Shown here: positions 1 through 11,397 of the stretch, piece by piece
How the letters are laid out: every line of letters begins with the position of its first letter
How positions within the stretch are numbered: position 1 is the stretch's first letter
DNA from: Oscheius tipulae
Taxonomy: Eukaryota; Nematoda; Chromadorea; Rhabditida; Rhabditidae
Reading direction: 5' to 3'
Assembly: GCA_037178975.1 (NCBI GenBank)
Contig: JASJZH010000005.1
Location: forward strand, 2,418,001 to 2,482,000
Length of the DNA: 64,000 bases
Translations under genes and position numbers: made by a program
Notes under the pieces: generated by a model
What the model was told of the DNA's origin: nothing
Database searches by the model: none
Seen by the model: only the letters and a program-made list of their open reading frames with translations

Positions 1-880
1 GTGTCCCTTGTTACGTTTTCGCAATTCAGAGCCATTGCAATGACACTTGTGTACGCAATAGTTCGCCACGCTGACAGTAGACCGATAAATAGAAACAAAC
101 AAAAACTTGGGCATGTCTAAAGGTTTTTTATACGGCAATATTCTTCAGAACTTAACATTAGTGGAGTAGTTTTTACGGATATCCAGGAGGTCTTCTTGGG
201 AAATGCTGGCAGTAGTGAAGTTCTGAGAGGTGGTCGGAAGAGTGACAACAACGAGTTGAGTCCTGTCTGAGCCTGCCGTGGAAGCCAATATTTAAACGAA
301 GAAAGGCTTCGATCGTCAGTTATCTGGTAATGTAAAAACAGAAAGTTTCAATTCGAATGTGAATGACGCTGTGAGCCTACTCAATGATTCTTTGCGAAAC
401 TACTCTGATATAAAAACACTTGTGATGCCTGCTGGTAGTAACAGTTGAAATAGCTGGCTCTAAGGTATTCACCAACTCGTATACCGTATAGGCTGCGTAC
501 CAGAGCTGACTACTATAGATTGCCGATACCTAGCCTTGTGATGTGCACTCCAAAGTAGAAATGTTACATCCTCGTAATCCGCAGTCAAAGTAGTTCAAAT
601 TAGTAGCCCGAACGTGACCATACGAACGTTCACGAGACTTCCTGTTTTAGGTGCGCAAAGTTTCAGCGGTCCGACGAAAGGAATGTGCCACCATGGTATA
701 GCATATGTTCATGTCATATGGCTACAAAGACGGCAAGGCGTTCAATGCTTGCTGCTGCAAGGCACCGCCACGTCCAAGGGAAACCTGTAAAAGAGTCAAG
801 AGAACTATGTCTGTCCTGTTCGTCGTCGATTCTTCTAGCTCGATTGGAAACAGAGACTGGCACTCGCTTAGATGAGTGGG
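1..880. other. No gene recognised
   Basis: No exon with recognisable protein similarity, no tRNA-like fold and no clear repeat was seen. The last part lies just downstream of the minus-strand ankyrin gene. Confidence 0.5.
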
Positions 881-885
881 ATACG

Positions 886-937
886 GAGAGGCAGCGAGAC
901 ACAGAGACACAAAGAGACAGAAGAGAGTAGAGAGTAG
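886..937. repeat. GAGACA-type low-complexity tract
   Basis: Purine-rich tract built from GAGACA/CAGAGA units in the 3' flank of the ankyrin gene. Similar tracts occur in introns and flanks across the window (for example 2829-2962, 31918-32080, 38483-38630, 41712-41785). Confidence 0.8.
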
Positions 938-995
938 AAAATACAAAATATGATGGTTTTTATTTGAAGCTCAACTGTTGTTGGATGTTTGTCGT

Positions 996-2780
996 TTAAC
1001 GGGCTCCATATTTCACTAGAATGGCCGCTACTTCGTTGTGACCTTCTGCTCGAGCAAACTGTAGAGGAGTCTCATTGTTCTTGGTCGCACTATTAGGATT
1101 GGCGCCAGCTTGTAGGAGAAGAGTTACAATGTCCATGTTTCCTTTAAAACTGGCAATGTGCAGTGCTGACTGAAGAAAGATACAACAGGCGTCTACATTG
1201 GCTCCATATTGAATGAGGATTTTGACAACATCGGCGTGGTTATCACGCGTAGCAATATGTAGTGTAGTTTGACCATCATTGGTTGTCGTGTTCGGATTAG
1301 CTCCACTTTCTAGGAGATAGGTGACACATTTGATCGCACTTTTGCAAGCAATATGAAGAGGAGACACTCCATATTTGTCGATGACTTCTATCGTAGCCTT
1401 GTGTTGAAGCAACAATTTGACTACTTCGCACATGCCTGCACTGCAAGCGATATGAAGAGGAGTACGACCGTTATAATCACAAGCATTAAGATCAGCATTC
1501 TCGTCGAGTAGAAGCTTTACCATTAGTTCGTCACCACTCCGAGCAGCAAAATGAAGAGGAGTACAGCTCTTAAGGGTACCGGCATCAATCGGCGCGCGAT
1601 GTTTGAGCAGGGTTCTGGCACTTTCAGTGTGATTATTGTTAGCAGCAAAATGTAAAGGAGTCCACCCATATATATCCTTTGAAGAGATTGAAGCTCCTGC
1701 TGTAATAAGCATTTCCACGATCAAATTATGTCCCAGACAAACAGCAAAGTACAGTGGAGTGGCGCGATATATATCTTTACTGTCGATAGTAGCTCCATGT
1801 TGAAGAAGAAGCTTCACCATGTCAACATTACCTTTGTGGGCAGCAAAATGAAGAGGAGTACGGTTCTCAAGGTTACCGGCATCAATCGGCGCGCGATGCT
1901 TGAGCAGGGTTGTGGCACTTTCAATGTGATTATACCACACAGCAAGATGTAAAGGAATGCACCCATCTTTATTCTTTGAAGAGACCGAAGCTCCAGCTTT
2001 GATGAGCATTTCCACCATCAAATTGTCTCCCAGACGAGCAGCAAGATGCAGTGGGGTGGCGTGATCGTTATTTTTACTGTCGATAGTAGCTCCACGTTTA
2101 AGGAGAAACTTCATAATGTTAATGCGACCAATTATGGCAGCAACATGCAAAGGGGTGTAGTGAAACTTGGCCTTTTTGACATTTACATCGACTCCTTTAT
2201 CAATCAGCGATTGAACCAGTTTCTCATCTTCCTGACGAACGGCAATGTGAAGATCAGTATTGTCGGAAATAGGGAACTTGCTGTCATCATCTGTGTCCTC
2301 TTCCTTCGCATCGTCTGTCTCATTGCCTGCTTCTAACTGCAGGAACTGTAGTGCTAACGTTTCCTCAGACGGTAGCTCTGGAGATCGTTTCGAAGAATGG
2401 TCACCGCTCTTAAAACGTTTTCTGGAATCTATTCTCTAAACAGACCCACCTGCTCGCTTTTCATAAAAACTTTAAAGGCCTGTTGGACTTCTTGAGATTC
2501 AGCTCTGATGAATTCCTTCAGCACAAGCCATTCTTTCTGTTTAATTAAAAGATTGACAACGGCTTGTCGAGGGACAGGGAGGAGATCACGGAAGTCTGTG
2601 GGTTCCTGGAAAGGGCAGCTATCAGGCATAAGTTGAATTACCTTCAGGCCTCCCTTTTTCTGGCAATATTACAAAAAAAAAAAAAAACTTTTCTTATTTT
2701 CAAAAGTCAGATACATACCATGGCAATACCCGGCTTCTTCACTTCTTCGTTTAGAATAGGAGTCAGTGTTTTGACGTGGT
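996..2780 (-). CDS. Ankyrin-repeat protein (5' end incomplete)
   Basis: Three phase-consistent exons were read: 2719-2780, 2450-2605 and 996-2336 (stop at 996). The last exon carries about 12 ankyrin repeats with the usual TPLH..A..G consensus and helix pairs of the GHVDMVKLLL type. Ahead of the repeats is a short acidic linker (ETDDAKEEDTDDD). The two upstream exons encode about 70 helical residues rich in Lys, Glu and Gln that I do not recognise. The first coding exon was not found, so the start is open. Ankyrin arrays bind other proteins; the partner is unknown. A paralogue lies inverted at 38.7-41.6 kb. AATAAA in the 3' flank (plus-strand TTTATT near 959) may be the polyadenylation signal. 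Confidence 0.8.
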
Positions 2781-2828
2781 CTGAAACTTTGAAATGCAGA
2801 CCCCGTCTCTCTGTTAGATTACCGAGAG

Positions 2829-2962
2829 ACATAGTGGCAGAGAGACAGAGAGAAAAAGAGACAAAGAGATAATTAGCCAGAAACCGGAGAAACGGAGAGA
2901 CAGAGAGTCAAGGTGAAAAAAAGAGAAAGTCAGAGACAGGGAGAAAGCGAGATAAACAGAGA
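2829..2962. repeat. GAGACA-type low-complexity tract upstream of the ankyrin exons
   Basis: Imperfect GAGACA/GAGAAA repeats. The same kind of tract occupies the matching position (38483-38630) upstream of the ankyrin paralogue. Confidence 0.8.
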
Positions 2963-3983
2963 GAAAGTCTATGCGTATCTGCAAACCAATTATTGCCAAC
3001 TAGTGACCATACTCTATACGAAAAATAATTGTTGGCAAGTCAAGTCAGTCTGGGAGATAGCAACTATGAGAGAGAACATATCTTCTGTCACAGTAGCTAT
3101 ATTGGAGGGATACATATAGAGAGGCAGACGAGTAGAAATCAAAGCGAGAAGGACAGGAGTCCAACAATAGATGTAGTAAGTGAAACCATTTTTCCGAACG
3201 CCTGTAGAGTTCACTGTTTATCAAAAACGACTGCAAACATTTAATACTTCAAAATGATCAATAACTGTTTGCCATCGCTTCCAGAAAAGCCAAAGGATGA
3301 GGACAAAACTGACATTTGTAAATGTACAGGAATGAAAAAACAAGCTGTGGGGTAACCGATAGTAGTCTGTTTGGAACAGTTTCAGAACTGTAGTTTGAAA
3401 GTTTGGGTTATGGGTGGGCTCCTTGGATTGTTCAGTAAGTTAACACACTGAGTAAGCTGAATATTCGACCGATCTATGTAAGTATGCATTCCTAATGAAA
3501 TATACTTTGTTTACACGTGATACTATTGAAATATAGTGGATCCTCACCAAAAAAGAAAGAAGCGCCAAAAAAGACCCAAAATTCTGGAAACACGGAAGGA
3601 AAGAGCGGATAATCTTTGTTGTGGGTAGAGCTGGAGAGCGGCTGATAAGAGACGGGCAAGGAGAGAGCTCGCAGGATAGAAGAGAAATTAGACTTATTGA
3701 CCAGTTAGGGCCGGGCGTAGTTGATTCACAATGGCGAGAACTTAGAGATGAAGCACCGACAGGCAAACTTTTATCTGTCTTGCTTCACAACCTATTTCTG
3801 AACATTATTCTTCATCAAATGCCCGAATGTCTCTATAGCATTGCAGAAGGCATCTGCTAGACCACAGTCCCCTTCTAATCGAGCCGAAATGTTCTTCAGG
3901 ACGGCTCAAAAGCTGGAACAGGGAGAGAATTCGGCAAACGGCAGAAACTTACGTGTCATCCCAGCTCTCCCGACTCATAGATT

Positions 3984-4792
3984 TATTTTTTTTTTTTTTT
4001 TAGATTTATTCACAATAATCATATATTTTCTATATGTCGTGTCATGCTTGCTCTCCATTGATCAGGGTCCGTCCTCGCTGTTCTCGTCCATGTCTCACCC
4101 ATTTGCACTGCGAAATCATCTCTCCATCTCGTCTTTGGTCGACCTGTCATTCTTCTATATCTCCACGGTCTCCATTCGACTATTCGTTTCGTCCATCTAT
4201 CGTCGCTCCAATTAGCTATTTTGTTTGCCCATTTCCATTTTTTCTTGAAAAACTCCTTCCTTATGTCAGGTAGTTTCACTGTTCCTTCTAGCCAGCCGTT
4301 TGTTCTTCTATCTAACAAAGTTACTCCAACCATTCTCCTCATCATCTTGTGCTGAGCTGTCCGTAGTTTGGATAGGTCCTTTTCTCGAATAGGCCATGTT
4401 TCGGACGCATATAGTAAACAAGGCTCAATACACATCCTGTAGAGTTTCCTCTTCTGTGCCAGGCTGATCCGTTTGTTGGTGAAGATTTCGTGGAATCTAT
4501 TGAAGGCATACCAACCAGAACGAATTCGTCTTCCGACTTCCAGCGTAGTATTTCGGTCAAACGATACTCTTGATCCCAGATATATATACTCCTTGCAGTA
4601 CGGAATGATCTGGCCGTTGACAGCAATTGGGTTCTGGTTGCAGTTGGTCATCAGCTTCGTCTTTTGGCAATTCAGCGAAAGTCCTACCGAAGTGCTGTGA
4701 AGGCATTGTTGAAGAGATCTGTCAGCCCGGGACAGCTGACTTTGGTAAAAAATATGAGATTCAAGTTTACGTCTCCAAATCCGCATCCCCAA
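3984..4792 (-). mobile_element. Non-LTR retrotransposon (LINE), 3' fragment of reverse transcriptase
   Basis: A 257-codon minus-strand frame matches the C-terminal part of LINE endonuclease-reverse transcriptases. It shows the conserved LSLNCQKTKLM stretch, YIYLGSRVSFD, LLYASETW and a C-terminal RRMTGRPKTRWRDD region. A run of Ts on the plus strand near 3984-4000 is the poly(A) end of the insertion. The N-terminal RT core, including the YADD active site, and the endonuclease are absent, so the copy is 5'-truncated and dead. Upstream (4793-5180) the minus-strand frame stays open without recognisable similarity. A related fragment with a similar 3' end lies at 43.69-44.24 kb. Confidence 0.85.
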
Positions 4793-5270
4793 TTTTGAGC
4801 ATTGAAGGTGTCGAAAACCCAGGTTCCGATCCCAAAGTTGGCAATGTCTTGGAAACCTGTACGTATTACTGTCACTGTCTCTCTATCTCTGTCTCTCTGT
4901 CGCTCCAACCCACCTGACAAGGAGGAACTGATACTAGACATAAGAGAAAGACAGACAATGGCATCCACAAACTGTTTAAAACTAGACGAGATAGTGACTC
5001 GTAGTGACAGCAGCGGGATAAGAGAGGTAGACAGACGGCTAGGACGTCTTGAAGACTGGACATGGGGGATTTGACGTCTCTGAAAGAGTGACAGTGACAG
5101 TTTACTTACCACATGTCTATAGACCTCGTGACAAATTATCATAGTCCCTGCACAAAGGAATTCGCCTCTACAAGATCGTGTCAATGAGTCCCTTGTATCC
5201 CATTTCTACACTTGGACACCCTAAAGGAAGATGTCAAAAGTTCCCAAGTTTCTAGACAGGTATCACGGCC
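4793..5270. other. No gene recognised
   Basis: A minus-strand frame stays open over 4684-5184, but its composition is low-complexity over the GAGACA tract near 4876-4908. Nothing in it resembles a known family. Confidence 0.4.
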
Positions 5271-6600
5271 ATGGTCGATGAAGCTGGAGACCTTGGTGAT
5301 TTGGACAAGTTTTTCTATCTGAGACAGTCTTTTAAGGATTACTCCTTGAGCCTTACCGAAGTGATACCCGTCACTCCTGACAAGAAGGCAGTATCCCTGC
5401 TAAAAAAACAGGTGCGACATCGGGTCGGCTGTTACGTCTGTCATAATCGCTGACATTCACAAGTTCAAGCCCTCCCTCCATGAAATTCTCCGCCAGAAGT
5501 TCGTCACTTTTGAGTGTCATGGAGAGGAGTTTCAGGACACCAATGTCTGGAGAAAGATGATCTTCTCGAAATTCCCGTTTCGGTCTGCTCTCACATGAGC
5601 AAGCAGAAGAAACACTTCTCCAAAACGTTCACGACAATGGAACTTTTGGAAGAGATTGCCAATCATGTTCTGATGCTGGAAACTATTGAGCTCAGCGTTG
5701 AGTCTCCTTCCTAGCAACAGCAGTCTCCTAACCCTCCTAGGCTCAACTACATTCGTGGAAGAGAACCTGAATAAGTCGATGCTGCCGAATCCGATAACTT
5801 CCGAGGTCTGTCAACGAGAGACGCTGTTAAACGCTGGTTGGATCTGGTATCGTGCCCTACTACGTCGATCCATCGATCGCCGTGGCCAACTGAAACTGTT
5901 CAGTCGCGCTCAATCAATGGAGAAGGTCACAATCAGATGCTGGAATCTGCTCACCGTTCCAGAACTCCTAGCTGCGATCTAATCGATTGTTGGTTCTGCT
6001 TACAACTGCTCGGGAATCCACAGGTCTCTTTTGGTTCAACGAACCCTGGATTTTGTTTCGACTCCGCCACCTCCTATTCTCATCCCTTTTCCTGGTCGAG
6101 ATCAACGAAACCCACTATCAAAACGGAATTTGGTCCCTTCTGACACAGACATTGCTCTTCACTGCCCTACTTTCGATTCTGCTATCAACATGATGAGTTG
6201 TTTCCTCAAAAACACTTGTTCCTGCTATCACAACACGACCTAAGCTGTATGTAGTTGCCCAACGTTCAACATCACAGCTGCTCTGGAATCGTTCCAGTAT
6301 CAACTGCCTCTGTCGACTCCATCTCTTCAAGCAACCATCGTCAAGAATGTGATTATGGTGAAGCATCATACCGCTACTGCGGAGCTGTCAATCACCAGCA
6401 AGATGACATGGAACACACAGCTAGTGAACGATGATGACTGCTCTGTGTCGGTATACAAGGCCACTAGGCGCTACAGTTGCCGCTCTGGTGCTCAAGCTAC
6501 TGCCACATACACTTCAAGTTCTCAACGGGATTGCTTTTCTGGTACTGCTGGAGATAAGTAGTACAAACAAATGTCTGACTCTGGTTTTGGCTTGACCTGC
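5271..6600 (+). mobile_element. BEL/Pao-type retroelement relic: gag plus envelope-like fragment
   Basis: The left part (5271-5780) carries gag pieces in shifting frames. DLDKFFYLRQSF and the FVTFECHGEEF..TNVWRK segment match the DUF1759-type gag also present at 21.6-22.0 kb. The right part (about 6040-6600) resembles the C-terminal envelope glycoprotein carried by some nematode BEL/Tas elements, related to phlebovirus G2 glycoproteins: a Cys-rich opening (CSCP), a long beta-type stretch and a YSCRSGA motif. Protease, reverse transcriptase and integrase are missing and several stops interrupt it, so it is a deleted, inactive copy. The envelope assignment rests on a few motifs and is tentative. 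Confidence 0.6.
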
Positions 6601-6708
6601 TTCGACAGGACTCGCAGCGTTTCTCGACAAGAACCAACCTCTTGAACTTGTGAAAAGCATTCGAAAAAATTTATTCACTCATTATTAAAATTAGTTAGAA
6701 TTATCTTG

Positions 6709-8710
6709 TTACAGTATATTTACATTGACAAGAGGAACGATGGGAAAGTCGATAACGAGAGTGACAAATCCATTGGTCCAGTCCTTTGCGAACGCAATAT
6801 CCTTTGTGTCTTCAGGGGTGTACTGACACAAAAGCAGCTGTGTTGTTCCAACCAAAGGGTTGAAACCAATGTCAATCACTTTGCTTGGCTCCAAAGGCTC
6901 ATTTTCAACTCTTATCTCGTGAGCAAATCGGACCATCTTTGTCTTCTCTTCTCCTTCTTCAACCTCGTAGACGTAGAGTTTAAGACAGACTGGATAGAAG
7001 CTAGTGTTTTTGAGCAAGATCTTTCCATTGTCCCCTTTGTACAAAGAGAGTGGTGGCTGGAAATGGAAGTCTAACAAGTCGACTATTTGTTTCATTGTCG
7101 GTCTTGCTTCTGGTTCTGTCCTCCAGCACTCCTTCATGAGCCAAACCATCATTTTCAGGTGGAGTTCGTCGTCTTGCAGGTAGTAAGACCTGTCCTCTTT
7201 ACCTTTATTGAACCTGGCGAAAATGGCATCTAAGTTGATCTTCGGCCGAAATTCATCTTCTTTATCATCTTTGTGCTGTAGCAAGAATGTTCGGAAAAAG
7301 TTCTCATCCTTTAAAAGAGTAGTTTGCACCAGTTTGTTGTCGAGTGTCTTATAGGACACTTTGATTGAGCTCCAGATAGATTTGATCTCCTTTTCACCTT
7401 GATCATTAATAACTACTTGTTCCACTTTCTCCATAAAAGGCAATCTGGAAAAGAATACTTCTCTTCAGACAAGGATAGTCACGTTTCGTGAATAACGCTG
7501 TAGATGAACATGGCGAAACTGTATACGTCGCACTTGTAATCGTACTTTTTGCTAAGAATGGTTTCCGGAGCTGCACAGCACAAGCTTCTTGGTCTGGACG
7601 TAAGTATCACTGTAAATACTGTTTTACCAGACTCACATATCTGTCATGTTTGGCTGAACATCCCTTGCAAATCCGAAGTCGCACAGCTTCAAAGTACACC
7701 AGTTGTCACAGAGAAGTGCACTGGAAGTAGTGTACTCTAGGAGCCAACACCCAACTACTAACTTGTCAGTTTTTACGTCTCTATGAATCACGCAATGAAT
7801 ATCGTGGCAGTAGTGGAGAGCCCTGGCCAACTGGAGCAACCAGGATTTAACTCGATTAATGTGCAAAATTCCCGGTGTGGAGATCGCTGAAAAGAATATG
7901 ACTGTAGACTTTCTCTCCATAATATAAATGTGCGTATGATATCCAATTATTCACCACGAGCAACTGTTCCTTGATCCATGTATTCCAGAATCATTCCAGT
8001 GCACATCCCGTTGTTGTCATCGACGACATACGCAAGGAACTTCAGGATGTTGGGGTGATTGTCCAGCTGAAACTCGAGAATATGTTTCGCAAAGTCTACG
8101 GCCAACATTTCATTAACTGTTGTCGGCTCAAACCCACCTTATTGGTATACATCAGCTCTCGTTTTTCATTTGTCACATGATCAATTTTCTTCACAGCTGC
8201 TTCCCCCTTCTCTGTTTTCTCCTGTTGTTTCATCTGGGTCTTCGCCAACAATTTTTTCGAAGTACCTTTAGAAGCTTCTGGTTTCTGTTCAACTTTCTTT
8301 GTTTTGTCTTCAATTTTCATATCCTGTAGCCCTTTTGCCAATTGTTTGTGGTATGGCAGTTCTTTATAGGCGACAATCCTAAATAAACCATTGTGGAAAC
8401 TAACATTGTACTGACCCAAAAGCCGGATGGTATGCTTTGTAGACCCTTCCCTGGGAGCCTGCTCCAAGAAGAGTTCCATCTAATTTGAGCTGGTTTCTGT
8501 AGATTCTTATAGCTGTTTTTTCGTCGGCAATGGCCGCGACTTGACGAGGAGGCTCATAATGCTCCTCGGAATGAACTGAAGAAGATTCTGTTGTAAGAAC
8601 ACACAAAATGGTAGCATCTGCTCCAATCACACCATTTCCACTTACTTACCTCGCTTTCTATCCTGCGTCTGCGAAGATTCCGGCGTGCTAGAGCTTTGTC
8701 CAGTGGACAT
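6709..8710 (-). CDS. Protein kinase with a C-terminal beta-rich extension
   Basis: Eight exons: 8650-8710, 8416-8587, 8378 down to about 8130, to 7958, 7763-7886, 7637-7720, 7483-7593, 6709-7444; about 560 codons. A Ser/Thr/Gln-rich N-terminus (MSTGQSSSTPESSQ) precedes the kinase domain. It has glycine loop GAGSQGRVYKA, VAYKEL lysine, catalytic loop HRDVKTDN with its Asn codon split by an intron, DFG in LKLCDFGFARD, AAPE, DVYSF and a final ARP. A Lys/Glu-rich insert sits after VAYKEL. About 110 residues after the domain look beta-rich and are unrecognised. All catalytic residues are present, so it should be active on Ser/Thr or Tyr. One 1-base break in frame near 8117-8135 could not be resolved by splicing and may be an assembly error. 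Confidence 0.85.
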
Positions 8711-9321
8711 TGTGGGAAGTACAACTAGGAAGATAGGAAAAATGCAGGGGTAAGTTTGTTTGCGTGTCGGTCCGATAGGATCGATTTCTTTTCTGATCGG
8801 AAGAAGTTGCGGTGGCAGTAATCAGCAGCTGTAAAAGAACACTGGTGATAGCGTTTATAAACAGTCTTTATCAGTAAAGGAGAAATGAATTTCTTCGTTC
8901 GAAGGACTTGATGTCTTGGGAGCCAAGATTATTACAAGTTACTAGTAGATGCTTGTAAAATTCTTTCTATCACCCTGTGTTATCACAAAATGATACACAA
9001 ATCCTTCTAGAAGGGCATTCAAAGTTAGTTATTCGAGTTTAGTATGGCATCAGGACTACTTCAATCATCACTGGACGATTTTGCGACTTCAATTCCCAAC
9101 ACTGTTGTATGATCGTACAGAAGATAGTGAATATTCAGGTTTTCTTCCCCGTTCTACCAGTCGGCTTCAAAAAGTGACAGAGTCCTTCTCCAGTTTGATC
9201 ACTTCCGGGACCATGTAGTTTAGAGTCCTGATTCTAAACACATTATATATGTAGAAGGAAAGGCAGACAGGTAACGAAAAGAGTCATATTCCCTCAATCT
9301 ACTGACCTGGAAAGGCCAAAA
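8711..9321. other. No gene recognised; 5' flank of the kinase gene
   Basis: No exon or repeat was identified. It should hold the kinase promoter, but no specific site was recognised. Confidence 0.4.
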
Positions 9322-9720
9322 TCACAGAGCTTTATAGTCATCTTGGCTCAGCAGAACACTGAAAAGTTTGATGTCTTGGTGAATGAACAGTGGGTCTCCC
9401 TTTTTGTAGAGCAAAGAAATCATCGAGTCCGCCAAATGAGCAGGGATTTGTTGTTCCTCCAGAATATCGTTGAAAATCGCCGTCAAGTGTGGAGTGATGA
9501 AGTCCTTTGCTATGTGAACCATGTCTGACGGTTTGATCTGGCCCGGAACTTTTTCCATGTTTCAACGTAGAGATGGCTTTCTGTACTTCTGATGCAAGTA
9601 TTGGAGGGACATCAGTCTGCTGCGGCTAACGGGACAAACCGGGAAGCGTATAGATCGTTGTAAAACGAGCGGACGATTGGCATGATGGAAGAAACCGGAC
9701 CCTTCCGAGTCTATCCAGAT
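9322..9720 (-). mobile_element. LINE reverse transcriptase fragment (N-terminal part of RT)
   Basis: Minus-strand pieces in different frames match the start of a LINE RT domain: FYNDLYASRF, then AISTLKHGKSSGPDQ, then ITPHLTAIFNDILEEQQIPA and ISLLYKKGDP. At least two frameshifts and a stop separate them. This part of the domain precedes the part preserved at 3.98-4.79 kb. Both could come from one family, but this was not shown. Confidence 0.75.
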
Positions 9721-9880
9721 GGCCGCATCCTTTACGAGAACGTCTTCTCATGGAACAAGGTGATTCATTTTAATTGTGGTCGAACCCCTGATAGGTGATA
9801 AGAAACATAGCCCAATGATCATAAAACGAACTATAGTGTTCTTGGTAAGCTCGATTGTGCTGCTATTCACATTGGCATTT

Positions 9881-10321
9881 TCACGTAATACGATCTGCCA
9901 GTTCAACCCTCACACTTTCTAGCATGTTGTGTCTTCGGATAGGGACTGTCACGTCATCATGCTCTGAAATTCAATCACAAAGAAAAAGAGATAGAGAGAC
10001 AGAAAGAGATAAGCGGCCTAACTTACTGATTTTGACTCGATAGTCGATCTCGGGGATTTCAGTGTCTTCTGTCAGCAATAATCCAGTCTTTGCTCCCATG
10101 TAGCTCAGTGGTCCGTCCAGCGTCCTCCGAAAGCTCGCCATCTCTAAATGTGTTTGCTGCTTGAGATTCAATGTGCCCATGCAGTTGTCTATCACAATTT
10201 CCCTCTGGCAGTCGAGAATGTCCTTATGAGTGTAGATTTTGTCCAGATAACACGTCCGATTGTTGCTAATATCGTTGTCAGCTGCCACTTAGTAGAGGAA
10301 AAACAGCACAAGCCAAAGCAT
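9881..10321 (-). pseudogene. Small secreted-type protein with an in-frame stop after the signal peptide
   Basis: The frame starts at an ATG (10319-10321) encoding a hydrophobic leader MLWLVLFFLY. It meets an in-frame TAA at 10289-10291, then continues open as an 80-odd residue domain with Cys and charged residues, including CQREIVIDNCMG. An intron (GTAAGT...TTTCAG, about 9967-10027) joins to a last exon ending RVELADRIT with its stop at 9881. Leader, mature part and a phase-correct intron suggest a real secreted protein whose stop is recent, an assembly error, or read through. The family is not recognised. Confidence 0.5.
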
Positions 10322-10573
10322 CGTGGTTGTTTGAGTTGAACTCGAGTTACTTTTTATTTATTGCTTCACGTTAGACAAAAGTTTTGTTTCGATTCATAGA
10401 GATAAATACCATTTATCTCTACTATTAATGCATCAGCGGACGGTCTTGATGCTGAAGGGGGGTTAACAAGGCTACCTCTTGGAAAGAATTGAACTCTTGT
10501 GGTTAGCGCACAACGACTCGTGACAATGTTCAATGTCTACCTCTCAATGCTAAAACTTTTATAGTAACCCGGT

Positions 10574-11213
10574 TCACATGATATTACAAGGGAAGATTTT
10601 CTTGGCTCTTTTTGCTGCAAGTTCGCTCTCAAGTCTTCGAATCTTTTCGTCAGTGGCAGCGATCTATAGAAAAATTTGTTAGTGAAAGCAAGCTGTGAGT
10701 ACCTGAGCCGCTAGGGCACCTCCACGAATTTGAAGATACTTTTCTTCTTCTCTTAGCTCTTCAAGTTCTTCTCTAGTCAGTTTGTTTTCGCTTTGAGTTT
10801 TATCAATCTCAATCAGTAAGTTTCCAACCTCAACACGTCTCTTTTCCAGAGCAATCGTTAGTTGCTCCTTCTACACAAGATTCTGAGTTTTGTTTATAGC
10901 CGAAACTACCTCGGCTTGAATCTTTTGCAGAGATTGTTCATATGCCTCGAGAATGCCTCGTTCCATTGGATTCTGCTGAATTTTGAGAGATTGAATCTAG
11001 TAGTCACTGGTTTGTTTTATTTTTAGAGGGCCTACCTTGAGTCGAAGATCCTCTTCCTCCTTGATAGCAGCAGCGAGTTGTTCTTCTGCTGCATTCTTGC
11101 TTTCTTCGAGTCTTTGCAACTCACATTGCACCAGATCATCTAAAAATACTGGTTTATGGGTAAACCATGTATTTCTTACCTTTCTTGCCATGAGAGCCAT
11201 CAAAAAAGGACAT
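10574..11213 (-). CDS. Coiled-coil protein with C-terminal CaaX box
   Basis: Five phase-consistent exons: 11180-11213, 11036-11139, 10910-10996, 10703-10870 and 10574-10663, about 160 residues. After MSFFDGSHGKK almost the whole chain is heptad-type sequence rich in Glu, Lys, Leu and Gln (for example LQRLEESKNAAEEQLAAAIK), so it should form a long coiled coil. It ends KRAKKIFPCNIM. CNIM fits a CaaX prenylation signal and the preceding basic residues fit a membrane-targeting patch. It lies 185 bases downstream of the membrane-anchored coiled-coil gene and in the same orientation, so the two may be co-expressed. No known family was recognised. Confidence 0.8.
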
Positions 11214-11397
11214 CTAAATGACGACAATCAGAAGTATAACAAAACAGGCAAGATACACAACGTGGAATGTAACCAGAAAGACGGAAAACTACGAAAAGAA
11301 TCCTTTATGTAAACTTGAATACTCAAAGTATAAAAATGTTTAAGCAGAAAAAGAACTTGATACAGTAACACCAAGGTAAACGTCATACAAAAAAAGA

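Larger units (their letters stand above)
880..3740 (-). repeat. Segmental duplication, copy 1 (inverted partner at 38.1-41.8 kb)
   Basis: The ankyrin gene, its introns with GAGACA tracts, its 3' flank with the AATAAA signal and upstream non-coding sequence to about 3.74 kb all have a recognisable counterpart in opposite orientation at about 38.11-41.77 kb. Similarity in introns and flanks shows duplication of genomic DNA, not only convergence of repeat-rich protein. Edges are approximate. Confidence 0.75.

Noticed and set aside
2046-2336. Plus-strand open frames opposite the ankyrin exons (also at 39.7-40.8 kb on the minus strand)
   Set aside because: They are the antisense of repeat codons and recur wherever the ankyrin unit occurs.
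4684-5184. 166-codon minus-strand open frame
   Set aside because: It is partly low-complexity, overlaps LINE sequence and has no family features.
7721-7762. Pseudokinase with Lys in place of the catalytic Asn (HRDVKTDK)
   Set aside because: The Lys arises from reading into an intron; splicing GTTAGT...TTCCAG restores Asn in phase.
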